From assembly GCF_016908515.1 (NCBI RefSeq), contig NZ_JAFBEA010000001.1, positions 992,001 through 1,056,000 on the forward strand: a stretch of DNA of 64,000 nt, read 5' to 3'. This document shows positions 1 through 7,753 of the stretch, one piece after another. Under the pieces are notes generated by a model. It worked only from the letters and a program-made list of their open reading frames with translations. It had not been told where the DNA came from and did not search any database. Each line of letters opens with the position of its first letter. Within the stretch, counting starts at the first letter, position 1. The position numbers and the translations under genes are program-made. This DNA comes from Virgibacillus halotolerans. Lineage in GTDB: Bacteria; Bacillota; Bacilli; Bacillales; Amphibacillaceae.

Positions 1-57
1 CATCACGCCAAGCCAGATCATTCTCCCTATCTTTGGAAAAACGATAAAATCATTCAT
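1..57 (-). CDS. Partial 5' end of an unidentified gene
   Basis: Only the first 19 codons are in the window; the gene runs off the left edge. A GGAGG ribosome binding site lies about 10 bases before the ATG at 57, and the frame stays open to base 1. The visible N-terminus starts MNDFIVF and becomes hydrophobic, as in a small membrane protein. No family can be assigned from this much sequence. Confidence 0.45.
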   Translation of the reverse strand, partial: MNDFIVFPKIGRMIWLGVM

Positions 58-124
58 ACGACTGAATCCTCCACTTTTTATCTATCATATACGCGCACAT
101 CACATTTGAACAGGGACTTTTGTC

Positions 125-1894
125 CTAAAGGGAAATAAATTCCTCTACATCATTGACACATAATTGAATAGCATGTTCCCAAAAGTCCGGCTTTGTTAAA
201 TCAACATTTAAATGTTTTATCGCAAGGTCCTCGACCGTCATGCTTCCGGTATCACGTAATAATGCGATATAGTCTTCTTCAAAACTACCGCCTTGTTCTT
301 TCGCATGTGCATAGATACCAAGACTGAATAGATAGCCAAACGTATAAGAAAAATTATAGAATGGTACACCGGTTTTATGAAAATGTAATTTTGATGCCCA
401 GAAATTCGGATCGTAATCTGTAATCGAATCACTATACGCCTCCTTCTGTGCTTCTACCATTAATTCGTTTAACCGTTTTACTGAAACCATTCCTTGTTTT
501 CGTTCCTCATAAAATCGGGTTTCAAACAGAAATCTAGCATGGATATTCATAAAAAAGGCGATACTACGTTGAATTTTATCTTCTAGTAATGCCACTTTTT
601 CATCTTTGTTTTGGGCATTTTTCACAGATGCATCGGCCACAATCATTTCAGCAAACGTGGATGCTGTTTCTGCAACATTCATTGCATACCGCTGATTCAA
701 CCCATTAACATCGTTCATGACATGCTGATGATAGGCATGACCTAGTTCATGTGCTAACGTCGCAATGTTGGATGGTGTCCCTGAATAGGTCATGAATATT
801 CTCGTTTGTTCACTAGCCGGAAAGCTTGTACAGAATCCGCCAGGGCGTTTCCCTGCACGATCTTCCGCTTCAATCCAGCGTTTTTCAAAAGCCATTTCAG
901 CAAAATCAGCCATTTTGGGACTAAACGATCTAAATTGTTCAACAATAAAGTCCGCTCCTTCTGTGTAAGTGGACTTTTTTACTGTTTTTGTTAATGGGGC
1001 CCCGATATCATACATACTTAATTTATCTAGTCCCAGTAGCTCCGCCTTCTTCTGTAAATAGTTCACAAAATGCTGTTTATTGTTTATAATTGCTGTCCAC
1101 ATCGCATCCAACGTTTCTTTCTGCATCCGATTCATTTCTAATGGTTCCTTTAAAGGACTTTCCCAATTCCGGTGTTTATATTTCTGCAACCTGAATCCAG
1201 CTAAATGATTCAATGTTTGTCCAAATAAATCCGCCTGCCCCTCCCAGGCTTGACTTAATTGTTCAAATACATGCTTTCTGACAGCGCGATCGGGATCGTT
1301 TAATTGATTGGATGCCTGCCCAACGGAATATGATTTCACTTCCCCATCTGTTTCAATTTCTACATTCATATTTCCCACGATTGTGTCATACATCTGACCC
1401 CACGCATGATAGCCATCCACAGCTAGATCATTCATTAAGATTTCCTGTTCCGCAGTTAATAATTCTTTTGCCTGCTCTCTTGCTTCATTTAAAACAAAGG
1501 CGAGCTCTTTTATCTCAGGTTGAACCAGTAACTCCCGCCATGTCGCATCATTGATTAAAACTAACTTTTGCTCAAAACTCGTCTGTACTGCTCCCATTTC
1601 CGCCTTTAATTCATTCCGTTTGCCAACTAATAAATTCGCTTTTTCATCTTTAATATTTTGTGCGCTAAGACAACTAACAAAAGCAAATGCCTCACTTAGT
1701 TTTTTCATTGTTCCTTCTATTTTTTGAACTACGATGGAAATATTCGGTTCCTTTGGATTAAAATCATATACGAGTTGGGAAAGTTCCTCTATCTCATTTT
1801 TAATGTTATCTATATATGTATGAAATGCTTTAGAATCGCTCCCACCGGGAAATATTGCATCCAGATCCCATGTTGGATTGTACGTTGTTTGCAT
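125..1894 (-). CDS. pepF: M3 family oligoendopeptidase (PepF-like)
   Basis: A zinc metallopeptidase of 589 residues, expected to cleave short peptides in the cytoplasm. The M3 signature HELGHAYH lies at about residue 380; its two histidines and a downstream glutamate should bind zinc. The length and the N-terminal start MQTTYNPTWDLDAIFPGG fit the pepF/M3 oligoendopeptidase family of Bacilli. The ATG has AGGAGTGG a few bases upstream and there is no signal peptide. It appears monocistronic. The family call is firm; the peptide substrates are not known. Confidence 0.93.
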   Translation of the reverse strand: MQTTYNPTWDLDAIFPGGSDSKAFHTYIDNIKNEIEELSQLVYDFNPKEPNISIVVQKIEGTMKKLSEAFAFVSCLSAQNIKDEKANLLVGKRNELKAEMGAVQTSFEQKLVLINDATWRELLVQPEIKELAFVLNEAREQAKELLTAEQEILMNDLAVDGYHAWGQMYDTIVGNMNVEIETDGEVKSYSVGQASNQLNDPDRAVRKHVFEQLSQAWEGQADLFGQTLNHLAGFRLQKYKHRNWESPLKEPLEMNRMQKETLDAMWTAIINNKQHFVNYLQKKAELLGLDKLSMYDIGAPLTKTVKKSTYTEGADFIVEQFRSFSPKMADFAEMAFEKRWIEAEDRAGKRPGGFCTSFPASEQTRIFMTYSGTPSNIATLAHELGHAYHQHVMNDVNGLNQRYAMNVAETASTFAEMIVADASVKNAQNKDEKVALLEDKIQRSIAFFMNIHARFLFETRFYEERKQGMVSVKRLNELMVEAQKEAYSDSITDYDPNFWASKLHFHKTGVPFYNFSYTFGYLFSLGIYAHAKEQGGSFEEDYIALLRDTGSMTVEDLAIKHLNVDLTKPDFWEHAIQLCVNDVEEFISL

Positions 1895-1968
1895 GTTACC
1901 ACTCCTAAATAAGTTTTTAATTTTGCCCTATCTTTTTAGTATAACGAAATGTCAAATTATTTAAAATG

Positions 1969-2008
1969 AAAACCTTCTCATTTTTTGTAAATCATGAGAA
2001 GGTTTTTT
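1969..2008 (-). terminator. Rho-independent terminator after the holin gene
   Basis: An 11-bp inverted repeat (AACCTTCTCAT and its complement) with a 12-base loop is flanked by A-runs on the left and T-runs on the right, so it could work both ways. The likely user is the minus-strand holin gene ending at 2107. Confidence 0.75.
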
Positions 2009-2106
2009 AGCAAACTTGCCACCTGCCGGACCTTTCAACGAAAAGAATTACACAGCAGAAAGATTTCTACTATCCTAGTTGCTCAGATAATGCGATAACT
2101 CATTTT

Positions 2107-2364
2107 TTACTGCTTGTTTTTTCTTTTCCTTTTAGCTGTTAATCCTTTTTCCAGTAGAATTTCTTTTTGCTGATGCCCCGTTTTAGTGACGTAATTGTTT
2201 TTAAACCAAGCGATTAAAGTGGCAATAATAGTAAATAACCCGGATACAAACTGCTCGATTAATTCGCTGTCAATCGGAATTGGCGATTTACCAAACATGA
2301 CCAAAAATTGATTGAGAAGCGCGATAAAGAGTAACACCGTCCGAATAATCGTACCTTTGTCCAC
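2107..2364 (-). CDS. XhlB/SPP1-type holin, orphan
   Basis: A holin-like protein of 85 residues resembling XhlB of the PBSX element. It opens VDKGTIIRT, then has a hydrophobic segment (about 9-25), a KSPIPID turn, a second hydrophobic segment (about 42-58) ending in AWFKNNYVT, and a lysine-rich tail. A longer reading from 2391 is possible, but AGGAGGTG sits six bases before the GTG at 2364, so I take that start; XhlB begins at the equivalent point. Such proteins permeabilise the membrane for phage endolysins. No endolysin, tail or portal gene is nearby, so it is a phage relic or a domesticated holin. Confidence 0.85.
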   Translation of the reverse strand: MDKGTIIRTVLLFIALLNQFLVMFGKSPIPIDSELIEQFVSGLFTIIATLIAWFKNNYVTKTGHQQKEILLEKGLTAKRKRKNKQ

Positions 2365-2436
2365 GATTTGCACCTCCTGCGAACAAGTCATATACTATTA
2401 TTTTCAAATGGGTGCAAATTCGGAACGGCTAACAGC

Positions 2437-2892
2437 TTATGACAAAGATTTTTTAGCCTCAATCGCTTGCTTCAAGGCCTTTTGCATATAACCAATCCCT
2501 TTATAATCTGCTAGCGGAAATGTTTTTTTCATCATTTCATCAAAAGCGCCATTTATATAGGGCTTGTATTTTTTCCCTGTTAGAATGACGAGCTCGTCAT
2601 AATGATCGAGTTGTTTATCTATTACTTGCTGCTTTAACCTTTCGATCGAAATGACTTTTGCATTTCGCTGACCAAATGTCACATCATACGGACCGTCGAC
2701 CATGTCATCTGGAAATAAAAATCCATGCTTTCCCGATAGGACGACCCACTGATCGGTGAACTGTTCCGCGTACTGCCTGCAAAGTTTATGAAAGGTACTT
2801 AAATAGACCTCCTTTGCGGGTGCCTGAGGGTAATGCGCCTCCAGATCCCAAATTTTCTTTTTCCCGCAAGGAATGACGCATAATTTCTTCAT
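2437..2892 (-). CDS. DUF6884-type protein, function unknown
   Basis: A soluble 151-residue protein. It opens with a short beta strand and a CGKKKIWD motif, followed by a YLSTFHKLCRQYAEQF helix and the segment VVLSGKHGFLFPDD, a pattern I associate with DUF6884 proteins (often annotated as YaaA-like or phage-associated). The ATG at 2892 is preferred because AAAGGTTGAT lies upstream at normal spacing; a TTG two codons earlier overlaps that site. It sits next to the orphan holin, so both could be remnants of one mobile element. The biochemical role is unknown and the family call is moderate. Confidence 0.6.
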   Translation of the reverse strand: MKKLCVIPCGKKKIWDLEAHYPQAPAKEVYLSTFHKLCRQYAEQFTDQWVVLSGKHGFLFPDDMVDGPYDVTFGQRNAKVISIERLKQQVIDKQLDHYDELVILTGKKYKPYINGAFDEMMKKTFPLADYKGIGYMQKALKQAIEAKKSLS

Positions 2893-3011
2893 ATTCAATC
2901 AACCTTTTCGACCATTTTTTCTATTATATTATATCATGTCCATCATCATATTGTGGTTTAATGTTATTCATAGCGGGAAAGCCATCAATATGTTAAGTTT
3001 CTTATTTCAGC

Positions 3012-3040
3012 TTGACAATACTAACTTATTAATATATGGT
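3012..3040 (+). promoter_or_regulatory. Sigma-A type promoter of the YceI gene
   Basis: TTGACA at 3012-3017 and TATGGT at 3035-3040 are separated by 17 bases, 40 bases before the YceI start. TACTAA and TTAGTA half-sites flank the -10 and could bind a regulator, but I cannot say which. Confidence 0.55.
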
Positions 3041-3079
3041 TATATTTAGTAAGTAACAAATTCATGGAGGGATTTATTA

Positions 3080-3616
3080 ATGACAAGAGAAGTATGGAAT
3101 ATTGACACAGCACATAGTTTATTAGAATTCTCGGTAAAGCATATGATGATTTCAAAAGCAAAAGGAGCATTTAATAACTTTGGTGCGGTAATCGAAGCGG
3201 ATCCGAATGATTTAACGAATGCGAAGATTGAATTTGACGTAGACTTGAGCAGTATTGACACAAGAAATAAAGATCGTGATGATCACTTACGCTCATCAGA
3301 CTTTTTCGATATTGAGACACATCCAAAAATGACATTTGTCGCAACAGATATTAAGAAAAAATCAAAAGATAATTATGATGTAACTGGCGATCTTACAATC
3401 CGCGACGTAACCAAACCGGTCACAGTTGATGTTCATTTCGAAGGACAAAGCAAAGACCCGATGAGCGGCAATGAGGCTGCAGGCTTTACAGGTAAAACAA
3501 AAATAAGCCGAAAAGAATTCGGTTTAACTTGGAACGTTGCCCTGGAAACTGGTGGCGTACTTGTTGGAGACGAAGTAACAATTAATATAGAAGTAGAAGC
3601 ACAGAAACAAAAATAA
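3080..3616 (+). CDS. YceI family lipocalin-like protein
   Basis: A 178-residue protein of the YceI family, whose beta-barrel fold can bind isoprenoid or lipid-like ligands. Seen here: the opening WNIDTAHSLLEFSVKHMMIS, the central DDHLRSSDFFDIETHPKMTF block and the C-terminal EFGLTWN motif, all standard for the family. There is no signal peptide, so unlike the periplasmic E. coli protein this one should be cytoplasmic, as is common in Firmicutes. GGAGGG lies before the ATG and a terminator follows. Its physiological ligand is unknown. Confidence 0.92.
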   Translation: MTREVWNIDTAHSLLEFSVKHMMISKAKGAFNNFGAVIEADPNDLTNAKIEFDVDLSSIDTRNKDRDDHLRSSDFFDIETHPKMTFVATDIKKKSKDNYDVTGDLTIRDVTKPVTVDVHFEGQSKDPMSGNEAAGFTGKTKISRKEFGLTWNVALETGGVLVGDEVTINIEVEAQKQK

Positions 3617-3628
3617 AAGTAGAATAGT

Positions 3629-3675
3629 CAAAACAGGTATGTTTTTCAAAACGAAAAACATACCTGTTTTGTTTT
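3629..3675 (+). terminator. Terminator after the YceI gene
   Basis: Perfect stem ACAGGTATGTTTTTC with its complement and a short loop, followed by TTTTGTTTT. Confidence 0.85.
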
Positions 3676-3733
3676 AAAACCCTTGATTGGGGTAAACATA
3701 TATAACAGAGTTTTATGAAGGGAGTAAATATCA

Positions 3734-5671
3734 ATGCGTTTAAATGTTGCACAAAAACTGATTCAGGAACATCTTGTATCTGGTGAAATGAAAAAGGGCG
3801 AAGAAATTGGTCTGAAAATAGATCAGACATTATCACAAGATGCCACTGGAACGATGGTCATGCTGGAACTTGAAGCTATGGGATTGGACTATGCCAAAAC
3901 AGAAGCCTCAGCCCAATATGTCGATCATAACTTGATTCAAGTCGATAATAAAAATCCCGATGATCATCTATTCTTAGAAAGCGCCGCCAAAAAGTTTGGA
4001 TTTTACTACAGCAGACCAGGTAACGGTGTCAGCCACCCAGTCCACATGCAACGCTTGGCTAAGCCAGGTAAAACGTTGCTCGGATCTGACAGTCATACAT
4101 GTGCAAATGGATGTATGGGAATGCTTGCAATGGGAGCTGGAGGGATCGATGTAGCAATGGCAGTTGCCGGAGAGCCCATCTATATCAAGATGCCTGAGAT
4201 CTTCGGGATTAAGCTAACTGGTAAGTTGCCTGACTGGGTCAGTGCAAAAGATGTTATTTTAGAATTGCTGCGCCGCTATGATGTAAAAGGTGGCGTTGGA
4301 AAAATTTTAGAATATTATGGTCCTGGACTTGACGAATTGTCTGCGATGGATCGCCATGTTATTGCTAATATGGGGGCCGAACTTGGCGCAACAGCAACGG
4401 TTTTCCCTTCTGACGAAGAAATCAGAGCGTTTTTAAAGCAACAGAACAGGGAAGCTGATTGGCAGGAACTTGTAGCTGACAGTGATGCTACATATGATCT
4501 TCATGATGAAATTAATCTTTCGGATCTGGAACCGCTTATTGCCAAACCTTCTAGTCCTGGCAATGTAGTTCCGGTTGGTGAAGTCGCTGGAACACCCATT
4601 TATCAAACCTATATTGGTTCGTCCGCAAATCCTGGGTATAGAGATTTTGCTATTGCAGCAGAAATTGTCAAAGACCGAACCATTGCCCCGGGCATATCGT
4701 TTGATATTAACCCAACATCACGGCAAATGCTGACAAACCTAGTGAAGGAGTTCCATATCGCAAGTCTCTTGCAAGCTGGAGCAAGATTACACCAGGCAGG
4801 CTGTAACGGCTGTATTGGCATGGGTCAGGCACCGGCAACAGGACAAAACAGTTTAAGAACAACACCACGGAACTTCCCCGGAAGGTCTGGTACAAAAGAA
4901 GACAGTGTCTTCCTATGCAGTCCTGAAGTTGCAGCTGCCTCTGCCTTAACAGGTGAGATCACCGATCCACGGACATTGGATTTTCCTTATCCAACTGTGA
5001 AGGAACTAACAAACGTTAATGCACAAGATGATCAGTTAGATGCACCTTTACCAGTAAACGAAGCGAATAAAATAACACTTAAAAAAGGGCCGAACATTGT
5101 TTCTATTCCTGAAATGGATGATCTACCTGACACCTTGGAATTACCGGTATTACTAAAAGTAGGTGATAATGTCTCTACAGATGAGATTCTTGCCGGTGGT
5201 GCACGTGTTCTACCATTCCGTAGTAATCTGCCTGAGATTAGTAAATTTACGTATGAGGCGGTTGATTCTACCTACGTAGATCGGGCTATGGCTCAAAAAA
5301 AACAAGGCGGACATGCAATTGTCGGTGGGTTTAACTATGGGCAGGGGTCAAGTCGTGAACACGCTGCATTAGCGCCAAGATATCTTGGTCTACGGGCAGT
5401 CATCGTAAAAGATTACGCTAGAATCCACTGGCAAAATCTAATTAATTTTGGTATTCTCCCACTACGATTTGTGAACGAGGAAGATTACCAAATGCTTGAG
5501 CAAGAAGATCTACTCACATTTACAGATTTAAGAAATAAATTCATGCAAGGCAATCAACTCACTGCCACTTTAAAGAATAAAACAGAAATAACATTGGCAC
5601 ACGACCTGTCGCCTCGTCAAAAGGAAATTATTTTAGATGGTGGATTAATTAACTACGCAAAAGCAAAATAA
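3734..5671 (+). CDS. Aconitate hydratase, Aquifex type (645 aa)
   Basis: An aconitase-superfamily [4Fe-4S] enzyme for citrate/isocitrate isomerisation, or a close homologous reaction. The cluster cysteines are seen in GSDSHTC (about residue 122) and GCNGC (about 357 and 360). The C-terminal swivel domain is fused on, with the substrate-loop motif GSSREHAA at about 540. It is much shorter than the ~900-residue CitB of Bacillus subtilis and matches the compact 'Aquifex-type' aconitase group. GGGAG precedes the ATG and a terminator follows. Because a CitB-type enzyme may also be present in the genome, this copy could serve a homoaconitase-like or stress role; that is inference. Confidence 0.88.
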   Translation: MRLNVAQKLIQEHLVSGEMKKGEEIGLKIDQTLSQDATGTMVMLELEAMGLDYAKTEASAQYVDHNLIQVDNKNPDDHLFLESAAKKFGFYYSRPGNGVSHPVHMQRLAKPGKTLLGSDSHTCANGCMGMLAMGAGGIDVAMAVAGEPIYIKMPEIFGIKLTGKLPDWVSAKDVILELLRRYDVKGGVGKILEYYGPGLDELSAMDRHVIANMGAELGATATVFPSDEEIRAFLKQQNREADWQELVADSDATYDLHDEINLSDLEPLIAKPSSPGNVVPVGEVAGTPIYQTYIGSSANPGYRDFAIAAEIVKDRTIAPGISFDINPTSRQMLTNLVKEFHIASLLQAGARLHQAGCNGCIGMGQAPATGQNSLRTTPRNFPGRSGTKEDSVFLCSPEVAAASALTGEITDPRTLDFPYPTVKELTNVNAQDDQLDAPLPVNEANKITLKKGPNIVSIPEMDDLPDTLELPVLLKVGDNVSTDEILAGGARVLPFRSNLPEISKFTYEAVDSTYVDRAMAQKKQGGHAIVGGFNYGQGSSREHAALAPRYLGLRAVIVKDYARIHWQNLINFGILPLRFVNEEDYQMLEQEDLLTFTDLRNKFMQGNQLTATLKNKTEITLAHDLSPRQKEIILDGGLINYAKAK

Positions 5672-5718
5672 AGAAACGTTGCTCTGGCAACCCTGATCCT
5701 ATAACGGTTTCAGGTAAA

Positions 5719-5749
5719 TAAAGGGTGCCATCATGATGGCACCCTTTCC
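5719..5749 (+). terminator. Terminator after the aconitase gene
   Basis: Thirteen-base perfect palindrome halves (AAGGGTGCCATCA/TGATGGCACCCTT), followed by TTCCC. The T-run is short but the stem is very stable. Confidence 0.7.
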
Positions 5750-5802
5750 CATTTGGTTTCAATAAGAAGCATCAAACGGTTGATTTGGAGTAATAAATGG
5801 TG

Positions 5803-5857
5803 ATAAAGTGAAATTACATTCAGTGGGGGTTTTACTGCCCGCCAAACTGCGATAAAA
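5803..5857 (+). repeat. 55-bp dispersed repeat, copy A
   Basis: This segment matches 57679-57733 at about 51 of 55 positions. It contains AGTGAAA and TTTTACT arms that could fold loosely, then a conserved CCCGCCAAACTGCGATAAAA end. It lies directly upstream of the DCC-family gene. Confidence 0.75.
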
Positions 5858-5882
5858 TAGAAGAAGAATGGAGTGAATAAAA

Positions 5883-6251
5883 ATGATCATATATTATGAT
5901 GGTTATTGTAGCTTGTGCCGGACTTCATCAACCATATGGAAGAAACTGGACTGGAGAAACAAGCTCAGCTTTACATCGTTTCGTACTTTAAAGGAATATC
6001 CAGCGGAAATGGAAAAACAGCTTTTTGTAGACCACCATGGGAAATGGTTTAAGGGGTTTAACGCAATCATACAAATTGCTAAAATGCTGCCATTACTGTG
6101 GATAACGGTACCTTTCCTATACATTTTCAAATGGATCGGACTTGGCTCATTTATTTACAATATAGTTGCTAAAAACAGAAAGATTATACCGGTAAATCAA
6201 TGTGATGATGATACATGTACGATTCATCCTAATCAAGACCCTTTTTCCTGA
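5883..6251 (+). CDS. DCC-family thiol-disulfide oxidoreductase (DUF393)
   Basis: A 122-residue protein of the DUF393/DCC family. The signature is at the N-terminus: D6-G-Y-C9-S-L-C12, the CxxC expected to do thiol-disulfide exchange. A hydrophobic stretch at about 67-85 may associate with the membrane, and two more cysteines lie near the C-terminus. GGAGTG precedes the ATG. The 3' end overlaps the convergent VanW gene by 19 bp, so the two transcripts are antisense at their ends. Substrate unknown. Confidence 0.88.
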   Translation: MIIYYDGYCSLCRTSSTIWKKLDWRNKLSFTSFRTLKEYPAEMEKQLFVDHHGKWFKGFNAIIQIAKMLPLLWITVPFLYIFKWIGLGSFIYNIVAKNRKIIPVNQCDDDTCTIHPNQDPFS

Positions 6252-7099
6252 TCTGTATAACGCACTTCTTCAGCTGAATAAATCTTGACAACCATTTTTC
6301 CATTTTTCGATTGTGCACGAATTAATATTGGCTCGCTATACATGTTTTTGAATACAAAGTCCGGCCCCCACCAACTTACTGTCGCATCTCGATTTGGTGG
6401 TACATACGGCACCCTTCGGCTATGTGCATAGCGTTCTACAATTTGGATCCCTCGTAAATCGACAGCATTAAACAATGTCGATGATACTTGGCAAATCCCT
6501 CCACCAATATCTTCGGCAAGCTCGCCTTTCACAATGACCGGTGCACGTTTATACCCTTTTTCTTTAGTTCGCTCCCCTACCACTTTATTAAAAGAAAATG
6601 TCTCCTTCGGAAAGAGAACATAATTATTTATCGCCTCAGCAGCAAGCGCAATGTTGTGTGTTCGTTCTTCATTACTTTTTTTAAAGTATGTAACATATGT
6701 GCCAAGCTCCCTTACGCTTATATTCGCTAACAATTCACTATCCACTTCTGGATAGACTGGAATTGTAGGAACATGTAACTTGCCGTTTCCACTATTATAA
6801 AATACTTCCTGGAACTTAGTATGAAACTGACGCGTATCTAATGTAACCCCTGCTTTTCCTGGAGTAATTTCGCCCGCATCATCTAAAACGGCATTTTCCG
6901 GTGCCTGATATACGCTCTCCTTCAAATTTTCAACTAAAAGCTGATATTTTGTATAATCAATAAAAAGATGTTCTGTATAAGGCAGCGCATATTGTTCGAT
7001 TTCAAGTTTATCTAAGGTAATATCAGGGTTGACTCTATTAGCCAGCACCTGATCCCCTGGGAAAATCATTAAAACCATGAGTAAAATAATTTTATTCAT
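6233..7099 (-). CDS. VanW family exported protein
   Basis: A 288-residue secreted or membrane-anchored protein. It has an N-terminal signal sequence (about 1-20, ending LA), a middle region of no recognised fold, and a C-terminal VanW domain (about 130-275) with GGGICQVSSTLFNA, HSRRVPYVPPNRDATVSWW and a following beta-strand segment. VanW proteins in Bacilli (YoaR type) are cell-surface proteins of uncertain function; the name comes from vancomycin-resistance clusters, but no van genes are nearby. The Shine-Dalgarno sequence lies in the right arm of a perfect inverted repeat, annotated separately. Confidence 0.88.
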   Translation of the reverse strand: MNKIILLMVLMIFPGDQVLANRVNPDITLDKLEIEQYALPYTEHLFIDYTKYQLLVENLKESVYQAPENAVLDDAGEITPGKAGVTLDTRQFHTKFQEVFYNSGNGKLHVPTIPVYPEVDSELLANISVRELGTYVTYFKKSNEERTHNIALAAEAINNYVLFPKETFSFNKVVGERTKEKGYKRAPVIVKGELAEDIGGGICQVSSTLFNAVDLRGIQIVERYAHSRRVPYVPPNRDATVSWWGPDFVFKNMYSEPILIRAQSKNGKMVVKIYSAEEVRYTDQEKGS

Positions 7100-7106
7100 A
7101 AAAAAT

Positions 7107-7135
7107 GATACCTCCTGAACCTAGTATGAGGTATC
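7107..7135 (-). promoter_or_regulatory. Hairpin sequestering the vanW ribosome binding site
   Basis: GATACCTC (7107-7114) and GAGGTATC (7128-7135) form a perfect 8-bp stem with a 13-base loop. On the coding (minus) strand the AGGAGGTATC ribosome binding site of the VanW gene falls in the 3' arm, seven bases before the ATG. In the mRNA this would hide the site unless opened. There is no U-run, so it is not a terminator. Confidence 0.5.
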
Positions 7136-7225
7136 CCATAAAAATCATACAATATAGAGATTGTTTAAAAAGTCTGGTAAAAATGATACATCGAATTCCT
7201 GATGATATGCTTTTCATTGCTCACT

Positions 7226-7477
7226 TCAAAAAAGGTAAATTGCGAAAGCAAGCAAGCTTAACCCAATTGCGATGACATAGATCCAAACCTGAACCGGAAG
7301 ACTCGTCTTTAATGAGCTTTTTTCATACGCATTAGATCGCCGTAACTCCTCCTCTACGGTTACACCCTCCTCTTCATATTGCTTCATTTTCTTTTCTTCC
7401 TGCCTAAATGCATAAAATGTACCACATATTGCGGCAATAAATAATATTATTAAAGAAATAATTAGTCCAATACTCAT
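7226..7477 (-). CDS. Small two-helix membrane protein, copy 1
   Basis: An 83-residue protein with a transmembrane helix at about 3-22 (SIGLIISLIILFIAA), a charged linker rich in Glu and Lys, and a second helix at about 63-83 ending AFAIYLF. A longer reading from 7525 is open, but GGGGGAGGT lies seven bases before the ATG at 7477. It is a clear paralogue of the protein at 21849-22100: same length, same FYAFRQEEKKMK-type junction and same C-terminus. Function unknown. Confidence 0.75.
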   Translation of the reverse strand: MSIGLIISLIILFIAAICGTFYAFRQEEKKMKQYEEEGVTVEEELRRSNAYEKSSLKTSLPVQVWIYVIAIGLSLLAFAIYLF

Positions 7478-7556
7478 GTAAATTACCTCCCCCTTCATTG
7501 TAAACTGGTTATTCACATTCATCAATCAAATCTCTTTTCAGTTTGTTCTTTGATTG

Positions 7557-7593
7557 AAAAACCCACCTAGTGAAATACTAGATGGGTTTTAGC
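7557..7593 (-). terminator. Terminator after the ndh / small-ORF unit
   Basis: AAAACCCA-C-CTAGT and its complement form a stem with a short loop; on the minus strand it ends in TTTT. It directly follows the 32-residue ORF. Confidence 0.65.
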
Positions 7594-7598
7594 TCCTA

Positions 7599-7697
7599 TT
7601 AACGAAAATCTCTTGATTCTTCTAAGCACTCACTTGCAACCCGGTATCCTATAATTGCAGTTAGTACGAATAAAATGCCACATAATATCTTTTTCAT
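7599..7697 (-). CDS. 32-residue membrane peptide downstream of ndh
   Basis: The peptide starts MKKILCGILFVLTAIIGYRV and ends SRDFR. It has a perfect ribosome binding site (AAGGAGGT, eight bases before the ATG at 7697), a lysine-rich start, a single hydrophobic helix of about 15 residues, one cysteine before and one after it, and a polar tail. It lies 56 bp after ndh on the same strand and immediately before a terminator, so it is probably the last gene of the ndh transcript. It could be a small partner of the NADH dehydrogenase in the membrane (inference) or an independent peptide. No family recognised. Confidence 0.6.
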   Translation of the reverse strand: MKKILCGILFVLTAIIGYRVASECLEESRDFR

Positions 7698-7753
7698 TTA
7701 ATAATTACCTCCTTGTTTTAGAGCCCCGAATAATCTAGGTAAAGGAGCAGGTA

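Noticed and set aside
6233-7099. VanW gene as a sign of vancomycin resistance
   Set aside because: No vanHAX, vanR/S or ligase genes are nearby; VanW-domain proteins are common housekeeping surface proteins in Bacilli.
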